A DNA stretch of 10,999 nucleotides. Source: JBCAWW01 sp039024315. GTDB taxonomy: Bacteria > Bacteroidota > Bacteroidia > J057. The position numbers and the translations under genes were made by a program. The DNA lies in the NCBI GenBank assembly GCA_039024315.1, contig JBCCQN010000249.1, positions 1 to 10,999 on the forward strand, in the 5' to 3' direction. A model generated the notes under the pieces. The model saw only the letters and a list, made by a program, of their open reading frames with translations. It was not told where the DNA came from and ran no database searches. This document shows, piece by piece, positions 1-6,393 of the stretch; the first letter of the stretch is position 1, and each line of letters begins with the position of its first letter.

Positions 1-522
1 AGTAGCCACTCCAGACCAAACCTTGCCCAAGGGCTTGGTTAATGGAATCGGGATATAATCCACCTTATAATTGGTACCAAAAGAAGCGTTGAAAAGGCTC
101 AGTTCCTGGCCGATAGCGGCATATTCGTTTTGATGATGCGAGCGCTTCGAATCACGATCTACCTCTTGAAGGAGAAAAAAGTCTACTTCCTCTTTCCAGT
201 GGGAGAGTTGGGTCAAGACTCCATCGCGATTTTTGTTGACGACCTCCTCAGACATATAGACCATTTCGCCTCCGTCGTAAAAGAAATCGGATTCCGCGCC
301 CAAGCCCATAAAACCGATATTCCACGTCAGCAGGGTGATCGTACTGTCATTGGTGGCTAGACTACGAGCGTTCTGCGAAGCAGTATCTATCTCAGAAACA
401 GTAGTAGCAGGCGGATCAAAATCGTAAATCATGGCATAGCCAATCACGGCCACCAGATAAAGCAAAAACAGTCCGACTAGGATGCCGATGCTGCGCAAAA
501 CGATTTTGAGGGTCTTATTCAT
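1..522 (-). CDS. Membrane-anchored endonuclease/exonuclease/phosphatase family protein (C-terminus outside window)
   Basis: The frame is open from an ATG at 522 to the window edge, giving the first 174 residues. Residues 1-6 are short and basic, and residues 7-30 form one hydrophobic segment (start MNKTLKIVLRSIGILVGLFL), so the protein is probably anchored in the inner membrane with the enzyme domain outside. From residue 62 the pattern fits the EEP (DNase I/exonuclease III-like) fold. TLLTWNIG at 63-70 carries the early Asn, and FFLLQEVDRD at 115-124 carries the metal-binding Glu (E120). EEP proteins hydrolyse phosphodiester or phosphomonoester bonds; the substrate cannot be told from this half. 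The linker between membrane segment and domain (residues 47-52) is encoded by a solo copy of the local repeat at 366-383. TACCTTTA, read on the minus strand at 548-541, could be a weak -7 box. The family call is fairly secure, the substrate unknown. Confidence 0.85.
   Translation of the reverse strand, partial: MNKTLKIVLRSIGILVGLFLLYLVAVIGYAMIYDFDPPATTVSEIDTASQNARSLATNDSTITLLTWNIGFMGLGAESDFFYDGGEMVYMSEEVVNKNRDGVLTQLSHWKEEVDFFLLQEVDRDSKRSHHQNEYAAIGQELSLFNASFGTNYKVDYIPIPLTKPLGKVWSGVAT
366..383 (+). repeat. Solo right-end repeat inside the EEP gene
   Basis: GAGCGTTCTGCGAAGCAG matches the right ends of the intergenic elements at 625-642 and 9521-9538 with at most one change. It can fold as CTGC-GAA-GCAG. 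It lies inside the minus-strand EEP gene, where it encodes part of the flexible linker (residues TASQNA) between the membrane anchor and the catalytic domain, and it does not break the frame. No left end or GTAG palindrome accompanies it. Confidence 0.75.
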
Positions 523-568
523 GGGAGGTGAGCTTGGAGATAAAGGTAAGCATTTTGGATTTGGCATT

Positions 569-642
569 GTAGGTGCGCAAAATTTTGCGCACCTACGATT
601 TTGGAAATCATACCGAATTCAGACAAGCGTTCTGCGAAGCAG
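569..642 (+). repeat. REPIN-like element copy A, lacking its left end
   Basis: This copy has one palindromic core and a right end. The core at 569-596 is a perfect 28-nt palindrome with half-site GTAGGTGCGCAAAA and no loop. It is followed by GATTTTGGAAATC, itself able to pair as GATTT-TGG-AAATC, then by the right end AAGCGTTCTGCGAAGCAG at 625-642. The core-to-right-end spacer is 28 nt, against 27 nt in copy B at 2192-2310. No CCGC-TTC-GCGG left end is found between the EEP start codon and the core, so the copy is truncated or a shorter variant. The right end stops 4 nt from the stop codon of the minus-strand gene at 647-1306. Confidence 0.8.
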
Positions 643-646
643 CTCC

Positions 647-1306
647 CTAAAGCCTCACCCCAAAGCCAAAGCGAAAACCCACTCCCTCAAATAGGCCCAC
701 ATTGGTTCCTTCAATCATAAAGCGATCATCAGCCAGCGCATAAATGTAGCGCTGATCAATGCTCGCAACTTGAAAAGGAAGCGCAATTTCTAGGTAAAGG
801 CTCTCATTTAGATCGATCAAAACTAAGGGTAACAAGGTCATGATGATGCCAGTGTTGATTTCGCGGCTCATAAGCTCATTGGAGTCGGCGTTGCGGCTTT
901 GATGAAAGCCTTGATACCAGATCAGTCCACTACCTGAATAAAGGGTAACTTTTTCGCTTAGGTCGAGCAGTTTACGATTACCTTCCAAGACAAAAGCATT
1001 GCTTAAGGCGAAGGTCTGGATCCCATCCGTAATCGATCGTTGCAGGCGGAAATTTTGCCAACCTAAGTGATAGCGAAGCTGATGGAAGTCAGGATTAGTA
1101 GGCGCAAAGTGTTCGATCAGATATTTACGCTTGTCATATTTAGAGATCACTAAAGAGGCGGAGGGCCACTGTATGTCAAAGCTATTGGTGGGCTGCCAGA
1201 GATAAGTACTGCCTAGATTAATTTGGAGCGCCATTCCATTTTCTTGGGCATTAAGACAGCCAATACTTGCCAATAGGCTTAAGCTAAATAATAAAAAAGA
1301 CTTCAT
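647..1306 (-). CDS. Secreted outer-membrane-like protein of unknown function, paralogue 1
   Basis: This encodes 219 residues from an ATG at 1306. The N-terminus is a signal peptide with likely type I cleavage after LNA (residues 18-20, before Q21). The Cys at 17 is preceded by S-I-G, a poor lipobox, so lipidation is less likely. The mature part has alternating polar/hydrophobic strands and ends FRFGFGVRL, consistent with a small beta-barrel or periplasmic beta protein. It shares an extended pattern with its neighbour at 1427-2047: a PSAS block, SREI-TG, then L-P---I-L---LY-EI-LP-Q--S---R. I know no function for this pair and do not assign one. TACCTTTA, read on the minus strand at 1327-1320, 13 nt before the start, is a possible but weak -7 box. 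A repeat element begins 4 nt after the stop codon. Confidence 0.8.
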   Translation of the reverse strand: MKSFLLFSLSLLASIGCLNAQENGMALQINLGSTYLWQPTNSFDIQWPSASLVISKYDKRKYLIEHFAPTNPDFHQLRYHLGWQNFRLQRSITDGIQTFALSNAFVLEGNRKLLDLSEKVTLYSGSGLIWYQGFHQSRNADSNELMSREINTGIIMTLLPLVLIDLNESLYLEIALPFQVASIDQRYIYALADDRFMIEGTNVGLFEGVGFRFGFGVRL

Positions 1307-1367
1307 GGGATGTTGGCATTAAAGGTAGATAAAAACCAAGCACACCCTGCGTCCTAGCGTTTCCAAT

Positions 1368-1404
1368 AAAAAGACGAGTTGCTTTATCAAAACGCAACTC
1401 GTCT
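1368..1404 (-). terminator. Intrinsic terminator of the 1427-2047 gene
   Basis: AGACGAGTTGC at 1372-1382 and GCAACTCGTCT at 1394-1404 form a perfect 11-bp stem with an 11-nt loop. On the minus strand the hairpin is followed by five T (plus-strand A at 1368-1372), as expected for Rho-independent termination. It starts about 20 nt past the stop codon at 1427 and should separate the two paralogues into different transcripts. The A-rich other side might allow some activity in the reverse direction. Confidence 0.85.
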
Positions 1405-1426
1405 CAAGAAAAAAGCCAAAAAAATG

Positions 1427-2047
1427 CTATAAGTTGATACCAATTCCGGTCCTTAGCATAAAGCTCCCCCCAAAACTTTGGTTAAACTCAAAAGTATCTA
1501 TACCCGTTTCAAGTGGCATGCTGGGATCTTCGGTGCGAGAAAAACGCATATTCATCGAAACCAGTTGCAAGGGTAGGCCAATTTCCCAATAAAGTTTATC
1601 GGTCAAATTAATGATGGCTGCGGGTACTAAGTGAAAGTTGAAACCCGTACCGATTTCACGGGAGAGAAATTGATCGGCTACGAAGGGGGTTCTGTAATTA
1701 CTATACTGAAACCAAGTGGTCGAAAGCCCCATTTGCCAAACGACTTTGCCATCATTACCGGCCAGTTTGCGACTGATCTCATAGCGAAAAGCATTGTTGA
1801 AGCTATGGGTAGAAGCTTCATCCGTGGACGTATTCACAAAGCGAATATTGGACCATTCGATCTGGTGCTTACTACCATTGGCTTTGCGAAATAAGATTGA
1901 GGCTGAGGGGCCAAAAAGAGTGAGTGGAGTCTCTCCTTCCAGTTGATACTGGATGCTGAGGTTTGCTTGCAGGGAGATCTCTGGCGCTTGCGCCCAGGCC
2001 TTGAAGGTGCTGAGCAACAAAAGCCCGATAAAAATGTGTTTAATCAT
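1427..2047 (-). CDS. Secreted outer-membrane-like protein of unknown function, paralogue 2
   Basis: This encodes 206 residues from an ATG at 2047. The signal peptide MIKHIFIGLLLLSTFKAWA is probably cleaved before Q20. The mature protein is rich in short amphipathic strands and ends in a barrel-like MLRTGIGINL. It is clearly related to the downstream protein at 647-1306. The two share GPSASI/WPSASL followed by K-HQIEW/K-LIEHF, then LSREIGTG/MSREINTG, and LYWEIGLPLQLVS/LYLEIALPFQVAS. Overall identity looks modest, so the duplication is probably old. Each gene appears to have its own transcription unit because a terminator lies between them. The function is unknown; an outer-membrane barrel is the most natural reading but is an inference from composition. 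Confidence 0.8.
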   Translation of the reverse strand: MIKHIFIGLLLLSTFKAWAQAPEISLQANLSIQYQLEGETPLTLFGPSASILFRKANGSKHQIEWSNIRFVNTSTDEASTHSFNNAFRYEISRKLAGNDGKVVWQMGLSTTWFQYSNYRTPFVADQFLSREIGTGFNFHLVPAAIINLTDKLYWEIGLPLQLVSMNMRFSRTEDPSMPLETGIDTFEFNQSFGGSFMLRTGIGINL

Positions 2048-2191
2048 GATGCAATTTTACGGAATCTCTTAAAATGAGTAAATGCAAAAAGGGGTACCTA
2101 CTAGGAGGGATGTAGCAATGTGGAGGAGCGGGCTTCTTGATCTTGATCTTCGGGATTGCATGCAGCTCAGCTTATGGGTTTTGTACGTTTT

Positions 2192-2310
2192 CCGCTTCGC
2201 GGAACGCTTACATCAAAAATATTGATCAATTGGATCTGTAGCTACGCAAAATTTTGCGTAGCTACGGTTTTTTTTACCCGTATGGTTTGAATGAGCGTTC
2301 TGCGCAGCAG
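2192..2310 (+). repeat. REPIN-like element copy B, complete, one palindromic module
   Basis: The left end CCGCTTCGCGGAACGCTT (2192-2209) and right end GAGCGTTCTGCGCAGCAG (2293-2310) are imperfect inverted copies, each able to fold as a 4-bp hairpin. Between them, 2238-2265 is a perfect 28-nt palindrome with half-site GTAGCTACGCAAAA. The spacers on the two sides are 28 and 27 nt. TTTT precedes the left end (2188-2191), as in copy C; in copy D the T-run is one base farther away. The right end stops 5 nt from the stop codon of the minus-strand gene at 2316. The rest of this intergenic gap, 2048-2191, shows no gene and no other clear structure. Confidence 0.85.
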
Positions 2311-2315
2311 TCGCC

Positions 2316-4418
2316 CTACTCCATCAACTTGAGGGCTACCTCTACCTCCTCCGTCGGCATCTGACAGACCTTGTTTTGGCAGACGTAAATCATAGTCGCG
2401 CCCGGCACGGCTTTGTATTCTAGCAATTCGAGTTTGCCTTCGGTCTCGCCGCCGATCAAAAAGGCATTGGGGAGATAATGCTGATCCAGTGCTTGGCGGG
2501 CCTTGGCAAAATCCTTCCCGACGATGGCAACTTCATAAGGCGTATTGACATGCCAGTTGAGGAGCACGCCCCAATTCGCATAGAAGGAGGCATTGGGCTT
2601 GGCATCCGCAATCACCGTCTGCAGCATGCGCTCCGACTGCTGGAGATACTCTTCTTGGTAGAGGTAGGTGCCCAGCAAAAAGAGGTCCTTGGCCAGCACT
2701 GAATTCGAGCCGGGAATCACCTTGTCGATCAACTCGCGTGAGCGGGCAATCAGCGGATCATCCTCATTGGAGGTATAATAAAATAGGCCCGAACTCTCCT
2801 CATAAAAGTTGGTCAAACTATACTGCATCAAGGAATCAGCGAGGAAGAGCCATTCCTCCTCAAAGGTGGCTTGGTAGAGAGAAACGAAGGCTTCTATCAC
2901 CGCGGCATAGTCATCGGCAAAAGCGTTGATCGAAGATTTGCCATCCTTGTGATTGCGGAAGAGACCGCCATCTTCGCGAATCATTTCCTGACGGATAAAC
3001 TGAGCGTTCTGCACCGCACGATCCAAAAAACGCTGTTCCCCAAACACGCGGTATGCATCTACATAAGCTTTGAGCATAAGAGCGTTCCAAGCGGTAAGTA
3101 TCTTATCATCTAGTCCGGGTGGAACCCGCTTGAGCCTCACTTTGAGGAGTTTATCATGACTACGTTTGAGTAAGGCTTCAAAATTATTTAATACGATTTC
3201 GTTGTTTTTTGTAAATTCTTCTCTGGAAGTCGTATGATGTAAAATGTTGCTATGCTCCCAATTGCCTCCCTCTTTGACATTATAAAATGCTTTGAAAAGC
3301 GTGGCATCCTCACCTAACAAATCGTCTAGCTCTGCCTCGGACCAGACGTAGTATTTACCTTCTTCTCCTTCGCTGTCGGCGTCGAGCGAAGAATAAAAAC
3401 CGCCATTCTTATCGCTCAATTCGCGCTCAATCCACTCGATGCTCTGATAGACGACCTCTCTGTAGCGAGGATTTTTGGTGAGCTGATAGGCTGAGCTATA
3501 AAGACTAACCAATTGCCCATTGTCGTAGAGCATTTTTTCAAAGTGCGGCACCTTCCAAACCGCATCGGTAGAATAACGCGCAAAGCCACCTCCCACTTGA
3601 TCGTAGATACCTCCCGCTGCCATTTCGTCTAGGGTCTTCAGCACCGCTTGCAGGGCCTTGGGATTATTGTTTTGATGGTGGTATTGCAGCAAAAACTGAT
3701 GCACTACTGGCATCGGAAATTTAGGTTCTCGATCAAGTCCCCCTCTGCTAAAGTCGATGCTTTTTTCGACAGCTTGATACATTTCGGCTAGATCGCTTTC
3801 TGTAAAAGTTGCCGCCTCGGTAGGGGGGGCGACCTCATTGATCTTTTGGATGCCTTCGGTGATTTGGCTCGCTGCTTGGGCGAGCATATCGGGCTTTTCG
3901 GCTTTGAGTTTGATAAAGTGATTGAGCACCTTCATCCAGTCCTTTTTAGGGAAATAGGTACCCGCATAGATCGGCCGCCCGTCCGGTAGGGCAATCGCAT
4001 TGAGCGGCCAGCCCCCACGACCCATGATGATATTGGCAGCCTCCATGTAAATCTGATCAACATCAGGGCGTTCTTCTCGATCCACTTTGATCGCCACAAA
4101 ATTTTCGTTCATCACACGCGCGACAGCCGTATCTTCAAAGGATTCATGCTCCATCACATGGCACCAGTGGCAGGCCGCATAACCCACACTGATGATGATT
4201 AGCTTGTCTTCAGCATGGGCTTTGGCGAGGGCTTCTTCCCCCCAAGGATACCAGTTGACGGGATTATGAGCATGTTGTTGCAGATAAGGACTGCTGCTCT
4301 CCGCCAGCTTATTGGTGTAAGGATGCTCCTGCGCCGTCTGGTTTTGGCTACTACAAGCGTTGGTCAAGAGGACGAGGAGGCTGAGGAGGAGGTACTGCGT
4401 CGCAGAACGCTTATTCAC
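2316..4418 (-). CDS. YyaL/SSP411 (DUF255) family thioredoxin-domain lipoprotein
   Basis: I choose a GTG start at 4418 (700 residues). It gives MNKRSATQYLLLSLLVLLTN, a clean lipoprotein signal with lipobox TNAC and Cys22. It also overlaps the methyltransferase stop as GTGAATAA. An in-frame TTG at 4442 would add eight polar residues and is less attractive. Residues 35-150 are the thioredoxin-like DUF255 domain, with NKLAESSSPYLQQHAHNPVNW and the redox-like CHWC at 83-86, then VDREERPDVD and GGWPLN. The remaining 550 residues fit the (alpha/alpha)6-barrel half of the family (GGIYDQVGGGFARYSTD, VPHFEKMLYDNGQL, DADSEGEEGKYYVW). Length matches the family. The biochemical role of YyaL proteins is not established; the bacterial and animal (SPATA20) homologues resemble sugar-processing barrels fused to a thioredoxin. 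The lipidation signal predicts an envelope location. It is the last gene of the three-gene operon. Confidence 0.9.
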   Translation of the reverse strand: MNKRSATQYLLLSLLVLLTNACSSQNQTAQEHPYTNKLAESSSPYLQQHAHNPVNWYPWGEEALAKAHAEDKLIIISVGYAACHWCHVMEHESFEDTAVARVMNENFVAIKVDREERPDVDQIYMEAANIIMGRGGWPLNAIALPDGRPIYAGTYFPKKDWMKVLNHFIKLKAEKPDMLAQAASQITEGIQKINEVAPPTEAATFTESDLAEMYQAVEKSIDFSRGGLDREPKFPMPVVHQFLLQYHHQNNNPKALQAVLKTLDEMAAGGIYDQVGGGFARYSTDAVWKVPHFEKMLYDNGQLVSLYSSAYQLTKNPRYREVVYQSIEWIERELSDKNGGFYSSLDADSEGEEGKYYVWSEAELDDLLGEDATLFKAFYNVKEGGNWEHSNILHHTTSREEFTKNNEIVLNNFEALLKRSHDKLLKVRLKRVPPGLDDKILTAWNALMLKAYVDAYRVFGEQRFLDRAVQNAQFIRQEMIREDGGLFRNHKDGKSSINAFADDYAAVIEAFVSLYQATFEEEWLFLADSLMQYSLTNFYEESSGLFYYTSNEDDPLIARSRELIDKVIPGSNSVLAKDLFLLGTYLYQEEYLQQSERMLQTVIADAKPNASFYANWGVLLNWHVNTPYEVAIVGKDFAKARQALDQHYLPNAFLIGGETEGKLELLEYKAVPGATMIYVCQNKVCQMPTEEVEVALKLME
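4395..4412 (-). repeat. Solo right-end repeat at the methyltransferase/YyaL junction
   Basis: Read on the minus strand, AAGCGTTCTGCGACGCAG matches the right end of the intergenic elements except in the loop. It begins within the methyltransferase stop codon and encodes residues 3-8 (KRSATQ) of the YyaL-like lipoprotein, supplying the positive charge of its signal peptide. Its orientation is opposite to that of the complete copies. Confidence 0.75.
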
Positions 4419-5496
4419 GGTATTCAAATTCTTGATAGTCAATTTCTTGGGTTTTGAGGTGCGATTGAATGATCTGCCGAGACTGAGGTGATTGATCGAT
4501 GCCTAGCCAAGTGCGACCGAGTTTTTGGGCGCTAAGCAAAAAGCTACCCGAGCCTGCAAAAGGATCAAGTACGGTACTTTCGGGCAGGGAAGAATGCTGA
4601 ATTATCCGAGCGAGCAGATCATGATTTTTTTCAGTGGGATAGCTCACATAAGAGAGGCCCTTATCTTTAAATTCCCAGACATCCTGTACCTTCTTGCCGG
4701 GATGGTCCTTGGCAAACACCTTTTTACGGGGATTACCGGTAGAAGACCACTCGATCAAGCCTTCAGCATCTAATTGGTCCAGCACTTCGCGTTTATAACG
4801 CCAATGCCGGCCTTTCGGTGGGGGCATCCCCTTCCATACTTGGCCTGTATCGCCATTACGGGTTTCGCCGGGCGCATGCAGCGGATGAGTGGTATAGGCT
4901 CCCTTCTTGGGATCTTTTTTGGGATAGAGCGTAGCGAGTTCTTCTTCGGTCAAGGCTTCATATTGCGGTTCCCAAATTTGTTGATCGCGATTTTTGGCGT
5001 AGTAAAGGACCATGTCCGAATAATTGCCAAAGGCCTTGCGCGAAAAGTTTTTGGGATTGCATTTGATGCGGGTGAGGTCATTGAGGTGGTTGTCGTACCC
5101 AAAGACCTCGTCCATAATCAGCTTGACGTAGTGCCCGATCTTTTTGTCGATATGGAGATAAAGAGAGCCACGCTCCGATAGCAAATCATGCATCAGGATT
5201 AAGCGTTGCCGGAGGAACTCTAAAAAATGATAATCAGGCGCATGATCGATATAGGCGACCTGCTCATCGGGTTTGGCAAAACTCTGGCCCGTACCGAAGG
5301 GCGGATCAAGATAGATCAAGTCGACTTTCCCGTGGTAGCGTTCCCCGAGCAGGGACAAAACCGTAAGATTGTCGCCAAAGTAAAAGGCATTCTGGCTACT
5401 CCCCTCTCCTACTGGGCATAGCTTACCGATAGGCTTTTGTTGCCTGATCTGCTCCGCAGAACGCTTGCCCGGATATTGCAGGGAGATTTGATCCAT
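4411..5496 (-). CDS. Orphan beta-class site-specific DNA methyltransferase
   Basis: This encodes 361 residues from an ATG at 5496. DLIYLDPPFGTG at 59-70 holds the catalytic DPPF (motif IV). TVLDPFAGSGSFLLSAQKLG, starting near residue 309, holds the S-adenosylmethionine-binding FAGSG (motif I), followed by TWLGIDQSP. Motif IV before motif I is the beta-class order of N6-adenine or N4-cytosine methyltransferases, with the target-recognition region between them (about 110-260). The recognition site cannot be read from sequence. No restriction endonuclease or specificity subunit lies beside it, so it is probably an orphan regulator or a solitary enzyme. ATG overlaps the stop of the upstream transferase as TAATG, and its own stop overlaps the YyaL start, so the three genes are translationally coupled. 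Codons 11-16 (KRSAEQ) are a copy of the local repeat. Confidence 0.92.
   Translation of the reverse strand: MDQISLQYPGKRSAEQIRQQKPIGKLCPVGEGSSQNAFYFGDNLTVLSLLGERYHGKVDLIYLDPPFGTGQSFAKPDEQVAYIDHAPDYHFLEFLRQRLILMHDLLSERGSLYLHIDKKIGHYVKLIMDEVFGYDNHLNDLTRIKCNPKNFSRKAFGNYSDMVLYYAKNRDQQIWEPQYEALTEEELATLYPKKDPKKGAYTTHPLHAPGETRNGDTGQVWKGMPPPKGRHWRYKREVLDQLDAEGLIEWSSTGNPRKKVFAKDHPGKKVQDVWEFKDKGLSYVSYPTEKNHDLLARIIQHSSLPESTVLDPFAGSGSFLLSAQKLGRTWLGIDQSPQSRQIIQSHLKTQEIDYQEFEYRE
5449..5466 (-). repeat. Solo right-end repeat inside the methyltransferase N-terminus
   Basis: Read on the minus strand, AAGCGTTCTGCGGAGCAG differs from the right-end consensus only in the loop. It encodes KRSAEQ at residues 11-16 of the methyltransferase, in the same reading frame as the copy at 4395-4412 uses in the next gene. 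It lies 30 nt inside the gene, close to the junction with the upstream transferase. Confidence 0.75.
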
Positions 5497-6116
5497 TAGG
5501 AATTGGCAGGGAGAAATCGTTCGAGGAAGGTGCCTTTGAGATCGGCTTCGTGGTCAATGTCGGAGAGCGTTGGCAAAAAGCGATACATTTTCTTGCCTTC
5601 TCGCAAGTCGCGTATGGTTTCGGGCAGCACATGCTCAGTACTCCACTCTTTGTCTTTGAAGACCTGATAGTAGGGGGCATTCATGCCGATGAGATAATAA
5701 CCGCCATCCTTGGCCGGTCCAACCACAAAGTCGCTTTGCTCCAATATCTCTAGCCCTTGGGCGAGGATATCAGTAGTAAGTGCCGCGCAATCACTACCGA
5801 TGATCTGAATCTTTTTGTAGCCGCGCCCAAAGCCCCACTCAAAAGCCTCTTGCATGCGTGCCCCTAAGTCTGGACCTGTCTGTGGGAAACGCTCATATCC
5901 AGCCTCTTCCCAGAGATCGGTTTCGGGATAATCATTGCCATACCAAACCGCTTTGTCGGCCTCCAGCGCTTGGGTGATTTTACAAGTATAAGCCAGGAGT
6001 TCTTGATAAATCGCTACGGCGGTATCATGCCCTAAGGTAGCCCCAAGACGGGTTTTGACCTTGCCCGGCACAGGATGTTTGACAAAAATGAGTTGCAGAG
6101 AATCGGAATGGGACAT
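5496..6116 (-). CDS. TIGR04282/DUF2064-family glycosyltransferase-like protein
   Basis: This encodes 206 residues from an ATG at 6116, close to the family's usual length. The family is a small GT-A-fold group of MobA-like transferases, annotated as arsenosugar biosynthesis glycosyltransferase or rSAM/selenodomain-associated transferase 1. Diagnostic blocks are FVKHPVPGKVKTRLGATLG at 11-29 (nucleotide-binding loop), IIGSDCAALT at 105-114 (metal-binding DxD-like Asp) and GPAKDGGYYLIG at 133-144. No signal peptide is seen, so it is cytosolic. It is the first gene of the minus-strand operon, and its TAA overlaps the methyltransferase ATG by one base. The usual partners (TIGR04283 glycosyltransferase, radical SAM protein, ArsM) are not in the window, so a role in arsenosugar synthesis is not supported locally. 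The family call is strong, the substrate unknown. Confidence 0.88.
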   Translation of the reverse strand: MSHSDSLQLIFVKHPVPGKVKTRLGATLGHDTAVAIYQELLAYTCKITQALEADKAVWYGNDYPETDLWEEAGYERFPQTGPDLGARMQEAFEWGFGRGYKKIQIIGSDCAALTTDILAQGLEILEQSDFVVGPAKDGGYYLIGMNAPYYQVFKDKEWSTEHVLPETIRDLREGKKMYRFLPTLSDIDHEADLKGTFLERFLPANS

Positions 6117-6240
6117 GCGTCAATTAGGCTTATAGCGGACAATTTACACAATCTCGTAGGATTGGTAGAGAAATCTGGTCAGGTGGCAGACTAATATTGC
6201 GAATGAGGGGCTAAAATATTTCTTTGAAGGACGTTCTTTT

Positions 6241-6356
6241 CCGCTTTGCGGAACGATCATTTCGGTGCGGCATACATGCACGCACCTACCGATTTTGGCT
6301 GGATTGTAGGTATGGCAGGCATGCCATACCATAGAGACAATCGTTCTGCGAAGCAG
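6241..6356 (+). repeat. REPIN-like element copy C, complete, two palindromic modules
   Basis: The left end CCGCTTTGCGGAACGATC (6241-6258), preceded by TTTT, and the right end AATCGTTCTGCGAAGCAG (6339-6356) are inverted relatives. Two weaker palindromes lie between them. GGTGCG...CGCACC at 6264-6286 has inner arms GCAT/ATGC and one bulge, and is followed by TACCGATTTTGG. GGTATGGCA at 6309-6317 pairs with TGCCATACC at 6322-6330 over a 4-nt loop and is preceded by GTAG. The copy lies between divergent genes. The rest of the gap (6117-6240 and 6357-6393) must hold the promoters of the genes at 6116 (-) and 6394 (+), but I see no convincing box. Confidence 0.8.
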
Positions 6357-6393
6357 TCCCCCAAAGCAACTATCAAACAATAACAATACACAT

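Noticed and set aside
2238..2278. Palindrome followed by a run of eight T, resembling a plus-strand terminator
   Set aside because: No plus-strand gene lies upstream, and the other copies of the same palindrome have no T-run, so it belongs to the repeat element.
3002..3019. GAGCGTTCTGCACCGCAC inside the YyaL-like gene, similar to the repeat right end
   Set aside because: The 3' arm of the hairpin is lost, it encodes conserved-looking protein sequence (AVQNAQ), and it matches only the first half, so chance is likely.
4419..4442. Eight-residue extension of the YyaL-like protein from a TTG
   Set aside because: The GTG at 4418 gives a better signal peptide and a typical GTGAATAA stop/start overlap; the TTG cannot be formally excluded.
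4774..5181. 135-codon plus-strand frame
   Set aside because: It lies opposite the methyltransferase, whose motifs and overlaps show that the minus strand is coding.
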